Assembly: GCF_021608135.1 (NCBI RefSeq)
Contig: NZ_JAKIHL010000010.1
Coordinates: forward strand, 1-64,000
Origin: Microaerobacter geothermalis
Lineage (GTDB): Bacteria > Bacillota > Bacilli > DSM-22679
Direction: 5' to 3'
Length of the DNA stretch: 64,000 nucleotides
Every line of letters starts with the position of its first letter. The stretch's first letter is position 1. Both the position numbers and the translations under genes were made by a program. Positions 8,282-17,046 of this stretch are shown piece after piece. Below the pieces are notes generated by a model. That model had not been told where the DNA came from. It saw only the letters and a program-made list of their open reading frames with translations, and made no database searches.

Positions 8282-8881
8282 ATGGACAATACCTATGAGA
8301 TTGAGTACAGTGATTTAGATTTGCGATTTACCGAGGAACATTTACAACAGTTAGTTCAATTGTTTATTGACCATGGTTTGTCGGTTGTTTGGAACCAGGG
8401 GGAGAAGCAAGTATCCCTTCATGTACAGACAGCTTATCAAGTACATGAACTCTCTTTCCGTCAGGTTGGAGATTATTACAAGATGAATAATCACCACTAT
8501 ATTGTTAAGGATGCCCGTTTTGCCCATATCATACAACATTTTATTGAAGAACACAAAGGGCACGCCATCGTCAAACTGTTTCATGAAGGGCAAATTTTGA
8601 TACAAAACTTTCAATTTGGGATCCCGGTTAAAGTAGTCGAAATCAATGGTTCAAAGCGAAAAGTTTTATTTGAAAAGGGGTGTACCGTAACCATGGAACA
8701 GATGGTGGAAGCCTTTAAGAGAGAAGATGCGGAACAAAGAATCCCTGTGTTACGAATGGAAATCGATTATGAATTGGCAACCCTTCATGAAGCGTTGATG
8801 AAAGAAGATCAGGAAACCATAAGTCGGTGTAAGGAGCGGTTGAAGGAATTAAGAATGGAAATGCTGCTATTGGAAGCATAG
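8282..8881 (+). CDS. hypothetical protein
   Basis: A 199-residue protein that I do not recognise. It is acidic at the N-terminus (YEIEYSDLDLRF), has a predicted alpha/beta core, and ends in a charged coiled-coil-like helix (RLKELRMEMLLLE). No signal peptide, membrane segment or metal motif is visible. AAAGGAG precedes both a GTG at 8273 and the ATG at 8282; ATG is preferred. Codon use matches its neighbours, so it is likely a real gene. Confidence 0.7.
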   Translation: MDNTYEIEYSDLDLRFTEEHLQQLVQLFIDHGLSVVWNQGEKQVSLHVQTAYQVHELSFRQVGDYYKMNNHHYIVKDARFAHIIQHFIEEHKGHAIVKLFHEGQILIQNFQFGIPVKVVEINGSKRKVLFEKGCTVTMEQMVEAFKREDAEQRIPVLRMEIDYELATLHEALMKEDQETISRCKERLKELRMEMLLLEA

Positions 8882-9119
8882 GGTCTTGGTGGCGGTTAGC
8901 CATTGGATAAAGTTCAGGCAATAACAGGTGGCTGTCCTTTGGGGATGGCTGCTTTTTCATTTTAATATGGTTCTTTTGGAAGGATTTTTTGTGAAAGTGA
9001 AGAATCCCAATTGTATGGACGGTGTCTAAAAGTTAGATGTGAGAAGTGAGAAGTGGCGTAAATCGCTATATTCTTAGTTCCTTTTATGTAGAAAAATAGA
9101 GAAATTGGGGGGATATTTG

Positions 9120-10010
9120 ATGAAGGTAGGCTTTATCGGATTAGGAACAATGGGATTGCCAATGACAAAAAATTTAATAAAAAATGGTTTTGAGGTATTT
9201 GTAGTCAGCCGCAGTCGCCAGCCCATTGAAGAGGCAGTCGGTTTAGGAGCAATTGAAGCAAAGGACCCAGCTGATTTGGCATCCAAAGCAGATGTGGTTT
9301 TAACCTGTTTGCCCATGCCGGATACTGTGGAGGAAGTGTATCTGGGGGAGAGGGGAATTCTGGCTGGAGCAAGGGAAGGGATGGTGCTGGCTGACCACAG
9401 TACCGTATCTCCAGGGTTGAACCGGAAATTGTATTACTTGACTAAAGAAATGGGTGTTGGATTTTTGGATGCACCCATTAGCGGGGGGCCCATGGGAGCC
9501 CATGCCGGTACATTGACCATCATGTGTGGAGGAGACAAGGAAATCTTCGACAAAGCCGTTCCCGTCTTTGAAGCCATGGGTAAAAATATCTTCCACGTTG
9601 GGAGTGTCGGAAGTGGTTCGGTTGTTAAGCTGATGAATAATATGCTGGTAGGCATCCATACCGCAGCCCTGTCAGAAGCATTTGTATTGGGAGTAAAAGC
9701 GGGAATCAATCCTGAAATCATGAGACAAATCGTTAAGGTAAGCACGGGCCACAGTTTCATGATCGACCGGGTAATCGATTTAATTCAGGATCGGGACTTT
9801 AACCAGCGATTTAGTATTCAATTGCTTCATAAAGATATGAAAATTGCCACCCAATTGGGAGAGCAGCTGGAAGTTCCCCTTGAATTAGGAAATCTCAGTG
9901 AGAAAATCATTGGAGAAGCTATGGAATGGGGATATGGAGGATTGGATGTTGCGGCGATCATTCGGCCATTAGAAGAAAAGGCGGGTGTGGAAGTAAAAAG
10001 AATTCCATAA
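9120..10010 (+). CDS. 3-hydroxyisobutyrate dehydrogenase-family reductase
   Basis: A 296-residue beta-hydroxyacid dehydrogenase. The N-terminal Rossmann motif GFIGLGTMGLPM binds NAD(P). DAPISGGPMGAHAGTL is the substrate-binding signature, and the lysine in GSVVKLMNNM is the expected catalytic residue. Members oxidise 3-hydroxyisobutyrate (valine breakdown), tartronate semialdehyde or related acids, and the exact substrate cannot be told. The ATG at 9120 follows a GGGGGG Shine-Dalgarno. It is a single gene with no catabolic operon around it. Confidence 0.85.
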   Translation: MKVGFIGLGTMGLPMTKNLIKNGFEVFVVSRSRQPIEEAVGLGAIEAKDPADLASKADVVLTCLPMPDTVEEVYLGERGILAGAREGMVLADHSTVSPGLNRKLYYLTKEMGVGFLDAPISGGPMGAHAGTLTIMCGGDKEIFDKAVPVFEAMGKNIFHVGSVGSGSVVKLMNNMLVGIHTAALSEAFVLGVKAGINPEIMRQIVKVSTGHSFMIDRVIDLIQDRDFNQRFSIQLLHKDMKIATQLGEQLEVPLELGNLSEKIIGEAMEWGYGGLDVAAIIRPLEEKAGVEVKRIP

Positions 10011-10110
10011 GAGGGTGCATTGAAACGTCTACCTGAACTAAGCTTTCTATAGTCACATATGTAATAAATGAAAAATAATAAAAATTATGGAAAATGTAAC
10101 AAATAAAAAA

Positions 10111-10187
10111 TGGTCGGAACGACAGGATTTGAACCTGCGACCCCCTCGTCCCGAACGAGGTGCTCTACCAAGCTGAGCCACGTTCCG
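10111..10187 (-). tRNA. tRNA-Pro (anticodon CGG)
   Basis: On the minus strand the acceptor arms CGGAACG (10181-10187) and CGTTCCG (10115-10121) pair. The anticodon loop is TTCGGGA between CCTCG and CGAGG, giving anticodon CGG. The T-loop is TTCAAAT. The CCA tail is encoded (10111-10113). The length is 77 nt. Confidence 0.95.
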
Positions 10188-10356
10188 TCGCGTAACAACA
10201 TAAATAATATCATATTTAAGACTAAAAAATCAAATCTATAATTTTCCAAATGGAGTTTTAGTTCATCTATAGACGCATGATAATTTTTTTGCTATACTTC
10301 AAAACATAGATTTTCAGAAAACGAGCATTAGAAGAGAAAGCAGGAGGAGAGTTGAG

Positions 10357-11376
10357 ATGAGAAGAGTATTAGCAGGTATTTTCGTATTATTTGCTGTAAT
10401 TTTGGTTATTGTAGGATGTGGAAAAACAGAAACAACCGTAGAGAAGTCAGGGGATAATCTGTCCCAGAAGCAACAGGAGAATAAGGTGTTTTCTATAGGA
10501 ATTAGTCAAATTGTGGAGCATCCCGCTTTAGATTCCATTCGTCAAGGAATTATTGATGGTTTGGCTAATAAAGGTTATGAAGAGGGGAAGAATGTTTCTA
10601 TTGACTACCAAAATGCCCAAGGAAGCCGGGATACGGCTACAACCATCTCTCAGAAATTTGTTTCGGATGGAAAAGATATTATTATCGCCATTGCTACACC
10701 TACCGCTCAAGCAGCTGCCCAAAGTACGAAAGATATTCCTGTGGTATTCGCATCTGTCACAGACCCGATTGCTGCAGGATTAGTAGATGATCTACAAAAT
10801 CCCAAGTACAATGTGACAGGAACTTCTGACCAAAATCCCATAGACAAGCAAATTGAGCTGATCAAAGAATTTATGCCAAATGTGAAAAATATTGGGGTAC
10901 TGTATAACTCTGGAGAAGTGAATTCAGAGGTTCAGGTAAAGATGGCTAAAAAAGCCGGTGAGACCTTGGGAATCAATGTGATTGAAAAAGGAGTAACCCA
11001 AAGCAACGAAGTGCAACAGGGGGCCGCATCTTTAATCGGGAAAGTGGATGCTTATTTCATTCCGGTAGATAATATGGTGGTTTCGTCCTTTGAATCAGTC
11101 TTAAAGGTTGCAGAAGAGGCCAATATTCCCGTTTTTGCTTCCGATACGGACACGGTAAAACGAGGAGCCGTTGCCACCTATGGGATTGATTATTATAAAA
11201 TAGGCTATCAAACCGGAGAAATGGCTGCCCGGGTATTAGATGGAACAGATCCAAAGGATATCCCTGTAGAAGTAACAAAAGATGTGGATTTGGTCATCAA
11301 TGAAACATCCCTTAACAAGTTTAAGATATCCATCAGCGATGAAACAAAAAATCGGGCCGTAGAAATTTTTAAATAG
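10357..11376 (+). CDS. ABC transporter substrate-binding lipoprotein (PF04392 type)
   Basis: A 339-residue periplasmic-binding-type protein. The N-terminus is a lipoprotein signal (VILVIVGCGK) with the lipidated cysteine near residue 21. The remainder follows the ABC_sub_bind family pattern: FSIGISQIVEHPALD, IAIATPTAQAAA, PVVFASVTDPIAAGLV. Relatives bind aromatic amino acids or other small ligands (TrpX group). No permease or ATPase gene follows, which is unusual for this family; the partner genes must be elsewhere or absent. A terminator lies directly after it. Confidence 0.88.
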   Translation: MRRVLAGIFVLFAVILVIVGCGKTETTVEKSGDNLSQKQQENKVFSIGISQIVEHPALDSIRQGIIDGLANKGYEEGKNVSIDYQNAQGSRDTATTISQKFVSDGKDIIIAIATPTAQAAAQSTKDIPVVFASVTDPIAAGLVDDLQNPKYNVTGTSDQNPIDKQIELIKEFMPNVKNIGVLYNSGEVNSEVQVKMAKKAGETLGINVIEKGVTQSNEVQQGAASLIGKVDAYFIPVDNMVVSSFESVLKVAEEANIPVFASDTDTVKRGAVATYGIDYYKIGYQTGEMAARVLDGTDPKDIPVEVTKDVDLVINETSLNKFKISISDETKNRAVEIFK

Positions 11377-11395
11377 GATTTTTAGCGGATAGGAT

Positions 11396-11432
11396 AAGGG
11401 TATTTCTGGGCAAACAGGAATACCCTTTGTTA
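11396..11432 (+). terminator. terminator of binding-protein gene
   Basis: AAGGGTATTTCTG pairs with CAGGAATACCCTT around a 6-base loop, with TTTGTT after it. It ends the transcript before any transporter gene. Confidence 0.75.
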
Positions 11433-11502
11433 CATGATTTGAAGAAGGAATGTGAAGGTCCTTGTCGAATTCAATGGAGGATCCTATATTGGAGGTTTTT
11501 AA

Positions 11503-11907
11503 ATGAGTGATCGGATTTTCACTTTGGAAGAAGCAAATCGATTATTGCCTGAACTCATGGAATTGATCATACAGTTGCGTGAGCTAAGAAGAAATATTAC
11601 AAGGCTGCATGATCAATTGTGTTCGTTGGAGATTCAGGATAAAAATTTAGGTGAAAATGTGGTTCACTTTGAATATAGAAGGCTAAAATCCCTTTATGAG
11701 GAATCATTTCATCAATTCCATCAACGGATGAGCCGAATTAAGAATATGGGGTGTATTATTCAGGATATTGAGCTTGGACTTGTAGATTTTCCTTACCTTC
11801 ATCAAGGAGAATTGGTTTTTCTTTGTTGGAAATGGGGAGAAGAAGAGATTAAATATTGGCATACTTTAGAGGATGGGTTTATGGGAAGGCGTCCCTTATT
11901 GCGTTAA
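11503..11907 (+). CDS. DUF2203 family protein
   Basis: A 134-residue protein with the family's clear signature: FTLEEANRLLPEL at the start, GLVDFPYL, LCWKWGEEEIKYWH and a closing GFMGRRPL. The N-terminal half is a long helix suited to coiled-coil dimerisation. The function is unknown. It is cytosolic. The gene stands alone, with GGAGG upstream of the ATG. Confidence 0.85.
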   Translation: MSDRIFTLEEANRLLPELMELIIQLRELRRNITRLHDQLCSLEIQDKNLGENVVHFEYRRLKSLYEESFHQFHQRMSRIKNMGCIIQDIELGLVDFPYLHQGELVFLCWKWGEEEIKYWHTLEDGFMGRRPLLR

Positions 11908-12054
11908 GGGGTTGTCCTTTTTTTTGTTTGGGGGTAAAGTAAGGAAAGGGAATTGAGAAAAGAATCATAGATGGATCACAAGGATAGATAAATTTAAAAT
12001 TCTTACAAGGTAATTTGATTGCTTGAAGGTAATTTATAAAATGAGGTGAGATCA

Positions 12055-12894
12055 TTGAAGATAGGTTGTCACATCAGTGTAGCGAAGGGATTGTTTCAAG
12101 CGGTACAGCGAGCCCATGAACTGGGAGCTGAATCCCTTCAGGTCTTTACAAAAAACCCCCGGGGCTTAAGACCGAAGAAGATTGATTATATAGATGCTGA
12201 AAAAGGCGTTGATTTCATGAAAGAACTTGATATTCAATTAGTGGCTCATACTCCGTATATTACAAATTTATCTACCTTTAAAGAAGATTTGTGGGCAGTG
12301 ACGATTCGCTCTATTAAAGAAGATCTTCATATTGCAGAAACTTATGGGGCGATCGGGGCTGTGGTTCATTGCGGGAAGCATGTGGGTGAAGGAGAAGAGT
12401 ACGGTATTAAACGAATGATTGAAACTCTGGATGTGATTTTGGAGGAATATGAAGGACCGACAAAGCTGTTATTAGAAAATACGGCTGGGCAGGGATCAGA
12501 ATTGGGACTGGAATTGGAAACCCTTGTATCTATAAGAGAATCTTGTAAATATCCGGAGAAAATCGGATTTTGCTTTGATACTTGCCATGCCTTTGCAGCG
12601 GGGCAGTGGAATGGTGATACCTTTGATTCTTTTGTGGAAAAAATGAAAGAGACGGGATATTTGGATCACTTGGCTGCCATTCATTTTAATGATAGTAAAG
12701 CCCCTTTTGCCAGCAAAAAGGATCGTCATGAAAAAATTGGTCAGGGTGAGATAGGTTCTGAAGCTCTCCGAAAATTTCTGATTCATCCCTTTTTTGAGGG
12801 ACTGCCGGTGATTCTGGAAACTCCTGTTGAAGATGAAGCAGAGTATGGTGAGGAAATGGTTTATCTCCGCCAATTAAAGGGAGTCGTTCAATGA
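12055..12894 (+). CDS. nfo: endonuclease IV (AP endonuclease)
   Basis: A 279-residue TIM-barrel nuclease that cuts DNA 5' to abasic sites during base-excision repair, using a trinuclear zinc centre. Metal-site blocks are visible: GCHISVAKG, VAHTPY, the VVHCGKH stretch, LLENTAGQG, FCFDTCHAFA, and HFNDSK. The TTG at 12055 is preferred to an in-frame GTG at 12046 because GAGGTGAG lies just before it and the family starts MKIGCHI. ylaH follows 20 bases downstream, probably in the same transcript. Confidence 0.93.
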   Translation: MKIGCHISVAKGLFQAVQRAHELGAESLQVFTKNPRGLRPKKIDYIDAEKGVDFMKELDIQLVAHTPYITNLSTFKEDLWAVTIRSIKEDLHIAETYGAIGAVVHCGKHVGEGEEYGIKRMIETLDVILEEYEGPTKLLLENTAGQGSELGLELETLVSIRESCKYPEKIGFCFDTCHAFAAGQWNGDTFDSFVEKMKETGYLDHLAAIHFNDSKAPFASKKDRHEKIGQGEIGSEALRKFLIHPFFEGLPVILETPVEDEAEYGEEMVYLRQLKGVVQ

Positions 12895-12913
12895 AGGAAG
12901 GTAGGAAGGAATC

Positions 12914-13231
12914 ATGGCTATGTTAGAAAACATAAATCAATTAATTGAGGAAAATGCGTATCTGGTGGTTTTTGTGTTAACTGCCTTAGTTTACAAATTG
13001 GGATTTGCCCGTCCTCTTCCTCTGCTTAAATCTTTAATTATTTATTTCTTGTTAGCGATCGGAGTCATTCCATTAACTTTGCTTTATGCCTTCGGTCTGC
13101 CCATTGTTCCTGCTTTGGCTGTCGCATTGGTTTTACTCATTGTCGTCAGGGTTCGAAGGAACAAATCGGAATCTTACGGTCAAGAAAATCAGCATAGTGA
13201 CCAAAATAGAGCCAACGAGGTGAACAGATGA
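12914..13231 (+). CDS. ylaH: YlaH-like membrane protein
   Basis: A 105-residue membrane protein with about three hydrophobic segments (residues 16-30, 37-58 and 60-80) and a charged C-terminal tail (RVRRNKSES). The sequence pattern, FARPLPLLKSLIIYFLLAIG, matches the YlaH-like family of Bacillales; the function is unknown. It overlaps the next gene by 4 bases, so translation is probably coupled. It sits in the same neighbourhood as ylaI, ylaJ, ylaK and ylaL relatives. Confidence 0.8.
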   Translation: MAMLENINQLIEENAYLVVFVLTALVYKLGFARPLPLLKSLIIYFLLAIGVIPLTLLYAFGLPIVPALAVALVLLIVVRVRRNKSESYGQENQHSDQNRANEVNR

Positions 13232-13503
13232 TGAATTTGCAAGATACCTTGTTCAATTGGCTGCAAATTAAGGTGGTGGCTGATTACCGTCCAAATGATA
13301 AGGCAGCAAAGGAAACGGAATCTTTTTTTAGGGGAATCCTGGAAGAGGATCATCAGGTAAATGAACTGAAAGTTTCTAGAGATGATACCATGTACCACAT
13401 TCATTATGTAGTTAACGGAAAGAAAAAATTACAAATGTTTCCTAAAGAGATGATTGATGTATTGCTTGAACAAATCAACGGGGAACCACGATATGGCGAA
13501 TAA
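13228..13503 (+). CDS. hypothetical protein co-translated with ylaH
   Basis: A 91-residue soluble protein, not recognised. It is rich in charged residues and contains a beta-hairpin-like MYHIHYVVNGKKKL. The start (ATGATG) overlaps the ylaH stop with a preceding GAGGTG. The stop codon forms part of a terminator stem shared with ylaI on the other strand. Conserved small proteins are common at this position in related genomes as far as I recall, but I give no name. Confidence 0.7.
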   Translation: MMNLQDTLFNWLQIKVVADYRPNDKAAKETESFFRGILEEDHQVNELKVSRDDTMYHIHYVVNGKKKLQMFPKEMIDVLLEQINGEPRYGE

Positions 13504-13531
13504 AGAGCTGGAATGGGATTCCAGCTCTTTA
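13503..13531. terminator. bidirectional terminator
   Basis: AAGAGCTGGAA pairs with TTCCAGCTCTT around TGGGA. The hairpin overlaps the stop codons of the plus-strand gene and of ylaI, so both convergent transcripts end here. Confidence 0.8.
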
Positions 13532-13696
13532 TTCGACGCTCTTTTTGCTTTGTTTTTCCCGCAATTTGTGATTGATTTTCTCCGTACAGGGAGAACACAG
13601 ATAAGTGAGGAGAGGATGATTTTTTAATCGCTTGGCTAACAAAGATTCATTTTCAATGTGAACGATTTTATCACATAACACGCATTGTGCTCTCAT
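13529..13696 (-). CDS. ylaI: YlaI-family small zinc-finger protein
   Basis: A 55-residue protein, MRAQCVLCDK at the start, with a second cysteine pair CSPC. The two CxxC knuckles make a four-cysteine zinc site. The pattern (CVxCDKIVHIE, then AKRL, then TYLC) matches B. subtilis YlaI. The function is unknown. GGAGG lies 6 bases upstream of the ATG at 13696. It is shorter than the B. subtilis protein at the C-terminus. Confidence 0.8.
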   Translation of the reverse strand: MRAQCVLCDKIVHIENESLLAKRLKNHPLLTYLCSPCTEKINHKLREKQSKKSVE

Positions 13697-13738
13697 AAAT
13701 GCCTCCTATGGTATGTCATGCTCTAAGTATACCATGAA

Positions 13739-14089
13739 CTATCTCCCTTTAAAATCTTGATAATATTGAACATAATCCAAAAGATCCGATATGTATTCAC
13801 CAACGATGGGAAGAGATATAAACTGTTTCAAAAATATCGCAAGGAACCCTAAAATAATGGCTGTTCCCACGGTTAATCCCAAACCACGGGACAAGCCGAC
13901 CAAAAAATTGATTCCAATTACCCTTAACGGATGATTAAAATTTTGTAAAACATCATGAATTCTAGCCCGCTCCAAATGCATGGCAATAGATTCCAATTTG
14001 CGGTTTAAGGTATTGACTTCGTTTAGTTTTTCCGTGATTTTGTCCATTTCACCGATCACTTTTTTTATATGATTTCGATTTTCATCCAT
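13739..14089 (-). CDS. DUF5665 family membrane protein
   Basis: A 116-residue protein. The N-terminal third is a helix rich in charge and heptad-like leucines (MDKITEKLNEVNTLNRKL). A hydrophobic segment follows (VGTAIILGFLAIFL) and a short C-terminal tail. This layout and the GINFLVGLSRGLGLTVG motif fit the DUF5665 family; the function is unknown. The ATG at 14089 has GGGGG at good spacing, unlike the earlier in-frame ATG at 14104. Confidence 0.75.
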   Translation of the reverse strand: MDENRNHIKKVIGEMDKITEKLNEVNTLNRKLESIAMHLERARIHDVLQNFNHPLRVIGINFLVGLSRGLGLTVGTAIILGFLAIFLKQFISLPIVGEYISDLLDYVQYYQDFKGR

Positions 14090-14197
14090 TTTCTTAACCC
14101 CCATTATCTATTCAAATTTTACACATTGACGAGAAGGAATTGTCGTATACTAAAACGAATAGTTTATGTGAAAATCCATAAGAGGAGGAATGGTGTT

Positions 14198-14650
14198 TTG
14201 GCTGAAAAAGTGTCTCAGACTTTAACAGAAAACATTTACATATTGATGCAGAAAGAACGATTTGCCCTTCTAAGCACGATAGATAAAGATTCAGGAGGTC
14301 CAAATGTAAGTGCAATATCTTGGGTTTATTCCCCCGATATACAACGCGTTTTCATAGCAGTTGATAATCGCTCTCGAATTGTTGAGAATATAAAAAATAA
14401 TAATCGAGCAACATTATCTATATTCTCTGCAGGTTCAGTCTATTCTATTTCCGGCTCTGCAGCCATCGCCAGTGAGAAGATGGAGGGCGTTCCCCTTCGT
14501 TTGGCCAAGATTGAATTAAAAGTTGAGGAAGTTAGGGATATCATGTTTTATGGTTCCCGTATTTCACAAGAGCCAACTTACGAAAAAACATATGATGCGG
14601 ATGCTGCTGCCAAATTGGATAAGCAGGTGATGGATGCTTTAAAAGCCTAG
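14198..14650 (+). CDS. ylaL: pyridoxamine 5'-phosphate oxidase-like protein (YlaL type)
   Basis: A 150-residue split-barrel flavin-binding-type protein. FALLSTIDKDSGGPNVSAISWV is the N-terminal strand pair of the PNPOx-like fold, and FIAVDNRSRIVENI follows. Most such single-domain proteins bind FMN or F420-like cofactors and have no proven reaction. The start is a TTG at 14198 with AGAGGAGG 9 bases upstream. B. subtilis has a related gene, ylaL, in the yla cluster, which supports the name. Confidence 0.75.
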   Translation: MAEKVSQTLTENIYILMQKERFALLSTIDKDSGGPNVSAISWVYSPDIQRVFIAVDNRSRIVENIKNNNRATLSIFSAGSVYSISGSAAIASEKMEGVPLRLAKIELKVEEVRDIMFYGSRISQEPTYEKTYDADAAAKLDKQVMDALKA

Positions 14651-14672
14651 TCAACAATGACTAGGCTTTTCA
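14641..14672. terminator. bidirectional terminator
   Basis: AAAAGCCTAGTC pairs with GACTAGGCTTTT around AACAAT. It serves ylaL and the convergent ylaJ-like gene. Confidence 0.85.
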
Positions 14673-14688
14673 ATTTATTTTTAAACGT

Positions 14689-15249
14689 TTATTCGTTTAT
14701 TCTTCGTTGGTTGTTTTGATTGGGAGGCTCTTCACGATCCTTTACTTGCTTGCTGGGCTGTAGCATTAATCGACCGGCAATATCAGCCAATTCTTCTGCG
14801 ATTCCCGCAACTGGGCGTCCATTTCTTATATCTTGCGCCAATTCTCTAATCCTTTGCACCGTATCTGCATCAGCGGTAACTAAAACATTTGCCCCTTGGG
14901 GATCCTCCTTTAACGCTTCAGCAACGGCGTATTTTATGGTGCCAACTCTGGATCTGTCCAAATTGGCGTCTACATCGATGCCAACAATGGCATATTTTCC
15001 GGCTACTACAGCCGTTGCGTCATTCACCTGAGGAATTTTCGTTGCAAGATGTGCCAGTCTTTCAGCAGTATCTTGTGCATTTTGAGATTTGGTACTTCTA
15101 GGGGCTGTTTGTTGTACCCTTGATTTGTCCTTTATATTTTGCACTTCTGGCTTTGGTGCAGACTGATTGGCTGGTGGATTATTGGCTGGTTGGCAACCTC
15201 CGAGAATCATTATTGTTAGAAAAGAAATCACAAGTGTTTTATATAACAT
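14689..15249 (-). CDS. ylaJ: YhcN/YlaJ-type sporulation lipoprotein
   Basis: A 186-residue secreted lipoprotein. The signal MLYKTLVISFLTIMILGGC ends in a lipobox cysteine at residue 19, followed by an Asn/Pro/Gln-rich linker. The mature part (ERLAHLATKIPQVNDATAVV, IVGIDVDANLDRS, VLVTADADTVQRI) has the YhcN/YlaJ pattern. Relatives are made in sporulating cells and found in the spore membrane. The C-terminus is Asn/Gln-rich. Confidence 0.85.
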   Translation of the reverse strand: MLYKTLVISFLTIMILGGCQPANNPPANQSAPKPEVQNIKDKSRVQQTAPRSTKSQNAQDTAERLAHLATKIPQVNDATAVVAGKYAIVGIDVDANLDRSRVGTIKYAVAEALKEDPQGANVLVTADADTVQRIRELAQDIRNGRPVAGIAEELADIAGRLMLQPSKQVKDREEPPNQNNQRRINE

Positions 15250-15397
15250 TCTTTCTTCACCGTCCTTTTGACGAGTTTAAGAGATATATTTGTAGTTTAA
15301 CCGTGATATCTTTTTTCGATGTATCATAAACTGAACTAAAAATTGACAATTGAATATGATTTAACAAAAAGGTATGTTGCCTTAAGGAGGAGAAAAG

Positions 15398-16729
15398 TTG
15401 AAGAAGATCTACGTCTTAGATACCAATGTTCTTCTGCAGGATCCCCGTGCCTTATTTGCCTTTGAAGACAACGAAATTATCATACCTGCTGTTGTGTTAG
15501 AAGAGATTGATGCAAAAAAACGATATACGGATGAGATTGGAAAAAATGCAAGATATGTAGCTAAACTTATCGATAGCCTTCGTTCTCATGGTCAACTTCA
15601 TTCAGGGATAAAACTGGAATCAGGAGGAAATCTAAGGGTAGAATTAAATCATCGTTCCTTTAATAAGATGCAGGATATATTTTTAGATGCCAGTAATGAT
15701 AATCGAATATTGGCTGTGGCGATGAATTTGCGAGAGGAAGAGGAAGCGAAGCCCGATGGTTGTCCGGTGATCATCGTGAGTAAGGACGCGTTGGTTCGAG
15801 TGAAGGCGGATGCTCTTGGTCTTCAAGCAGAGGATTTTTTATCTGATCGTGTCATTCAGGATGATGAATTATATAAAGGATATGTAAATGTGTCGATATC
15901 TCAGGAAATCATCGGATATTTTTATAAGGAAGGGCGTCTTTCTGTTCATGATTATTTTCCTCGTAATGCCTTTTATCCGCACCAATTTATCATTTTTCGC
16001 GATGAATGCGGATCATCCAGTTCGGCACTGGGGAAAGTGAACGGGGAAGGAACATGGATTGAGCCCCTATATCATGATGAGCAGATGGTTTGGGGAATTC
16101 GACCGCGAAATGCACAACAGAAAATGGCCATTGAGCTTCTCTTAAACGAGAGGATTTCTCTTATAACCATGACTGGAAAGGCAGGAACAGGAAAAACTCT
16201 TCTTTCTTTGGCTTGCGGGCTACATCTAAAGGAAGACGAGGGTAAATTCCATAAACTGCTGGTGGCAAAGCCCGTGGTTCCGGTAGGTAAAGATATTGGT
16301 TATTTACCGGGAGAAAAGGAAGAAAAGCTTCGTCCTTGGATGCAGCCTATCTATGATAATCTGGAATACCTGTTTAATACCAAACAAAATGGCGATTTGG
16401 ACCGGATATTGTCTGGTATGGGAAATATTCAGGTGGAAGCTCTCACTTATATCAGGGGAAGAAGTATTCCTGAGCAATATATCATTGTTGATGAAGCTCA
16501 AAACCTGACCAAGCACGAAGTAAAAACCATTTTAACCAGGGTTGGGGAAGGTAGCAAAATTGTTCTCATGGGAGATCCGGATCAAATTGATCACCCGTAT
16601 TTGGATAAATATAATAACGGCTTATCCTATGTCGTTGAACGATTTAAGGAGCAAAAGGTAAGCGGCCATATCCATCTGGAAAAAGGGGAGCGTTCCCATA
16701 TTGCCCAGCTGGCAGCTGATCTGTTGTAG
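15398..16729 (+). CDS. ylaK: PIN domain-PhoH family ATPase/ribonuclease
   Basis: A 443-residue two-domain protein. The N-terminal PIN nuclease domain (about 1-140) begins YVLDTNVLL with the first acidic active-site residue. The C-terminal PhoH ATPase domain has Walker A GKAGTGKT near residue 260 and Walker B IIVDEAQN near 362. This PIN-PhoH (PhoH2) architecture is linked to ATP-driven RNA unwinding and cleavage. It corresponds to B. subtilis YlaK by neighbourhood. AAGGAGGAG precedes the TTG start. Confidence 0.9.
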   Translation: MKKIYVLDTNVLLQDPRALFAFEDNEIIIPAVVLEEIDAKKRYTDEIGKNARYVAKLIDSLRSHGQLHSGIKLESGGNLRVELNHRSFNKMQDIFLDASNDNRILAVAMNLREEEEAKPDGCPVIIVSKDALVRVKADALGLQAEDFLSDRVIQDDELYKGYVNVSISQEIIGYFYKEGRLSVHDYFPRNAFYPHQFIIFRDECGSSSSALGKVNGEGTWIEPLYHDEQMVWGIRPRNAQQKMAIELLLNERISLITMTGKAGTGKTLLSLACGLHLKEDEGKFHKLLVAKPVVPVGKDIGYLPGEKEEKLRPWMQPIYDNLEYLFNTKQNGDLDRILSGMGNIQVEALTYIRGRSIPEQYIIVDEAQNLTKHEVKTILTRVGEGSKIVLMGDPDQIDHPYLDKYNNGLSYVVERFKEQKVSGHIHLEKGERSHIAQLAADLL

Positions 16730-16771
16730 GACCAAAAAGCCCTCAATATAGCGTCATCTTTAACATACCCA

Positions 16772-17030
16772 TTTAGACGGAACTAAACATCCATGACCCT
16801 ACGGGTCACAAATTGATATGAAAAGGTATTTTCATATCAAAGAATTTCTTAGGACAGCCTTCGAGTTCGTACTAAGCGGAGAAGCTAAAGAATGGGAATT
16901 GGCCGTCAAACTGACTCCATCTTTGAAATACCCAGATGTTTTTGATGGCTCCGTTCTTTAGCATCGAAGTGGACATGAATCACATCTGGGCCGAACTCGA
17001 GAAGCAGGCGTGTAAATCATTAGTTCCGGT
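16772..17030 (-). repeat. dispersed repeat, copy C (largest)
   Basis: Reverse orientation, between convergent genes. It contains every module: TTTAGACGGAACTAAAC end, TGACCC/GGGTCA and GATATGAAAA hairpins, tail, GCTAAAGAATGG hairpin, then the CGAACTCGAGAAG block and TTAGTTCC at the other end. It fills the 316-base gap. Confidence 0.85.
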
Positions 17031-17046
17031 TTTAAGGGCTTGCTTC

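Noticed and set aside
8888-8901. GGTGGCGGTTAGCC, matching the hairpin arm at 34.7 kb
   Set aside because: The 13-base match has no partner arm and no flanking similarity, so a mobile-element call is not supported.
10200-10356. T-box or other riboswitch upstream of the binding-protein gene
   Set aside because: No T-box sequence, specifier stem or antiterminator is visible. Only a short stretch resembling a repeat end (TTAGTTCATCTATAGACG) occurs.
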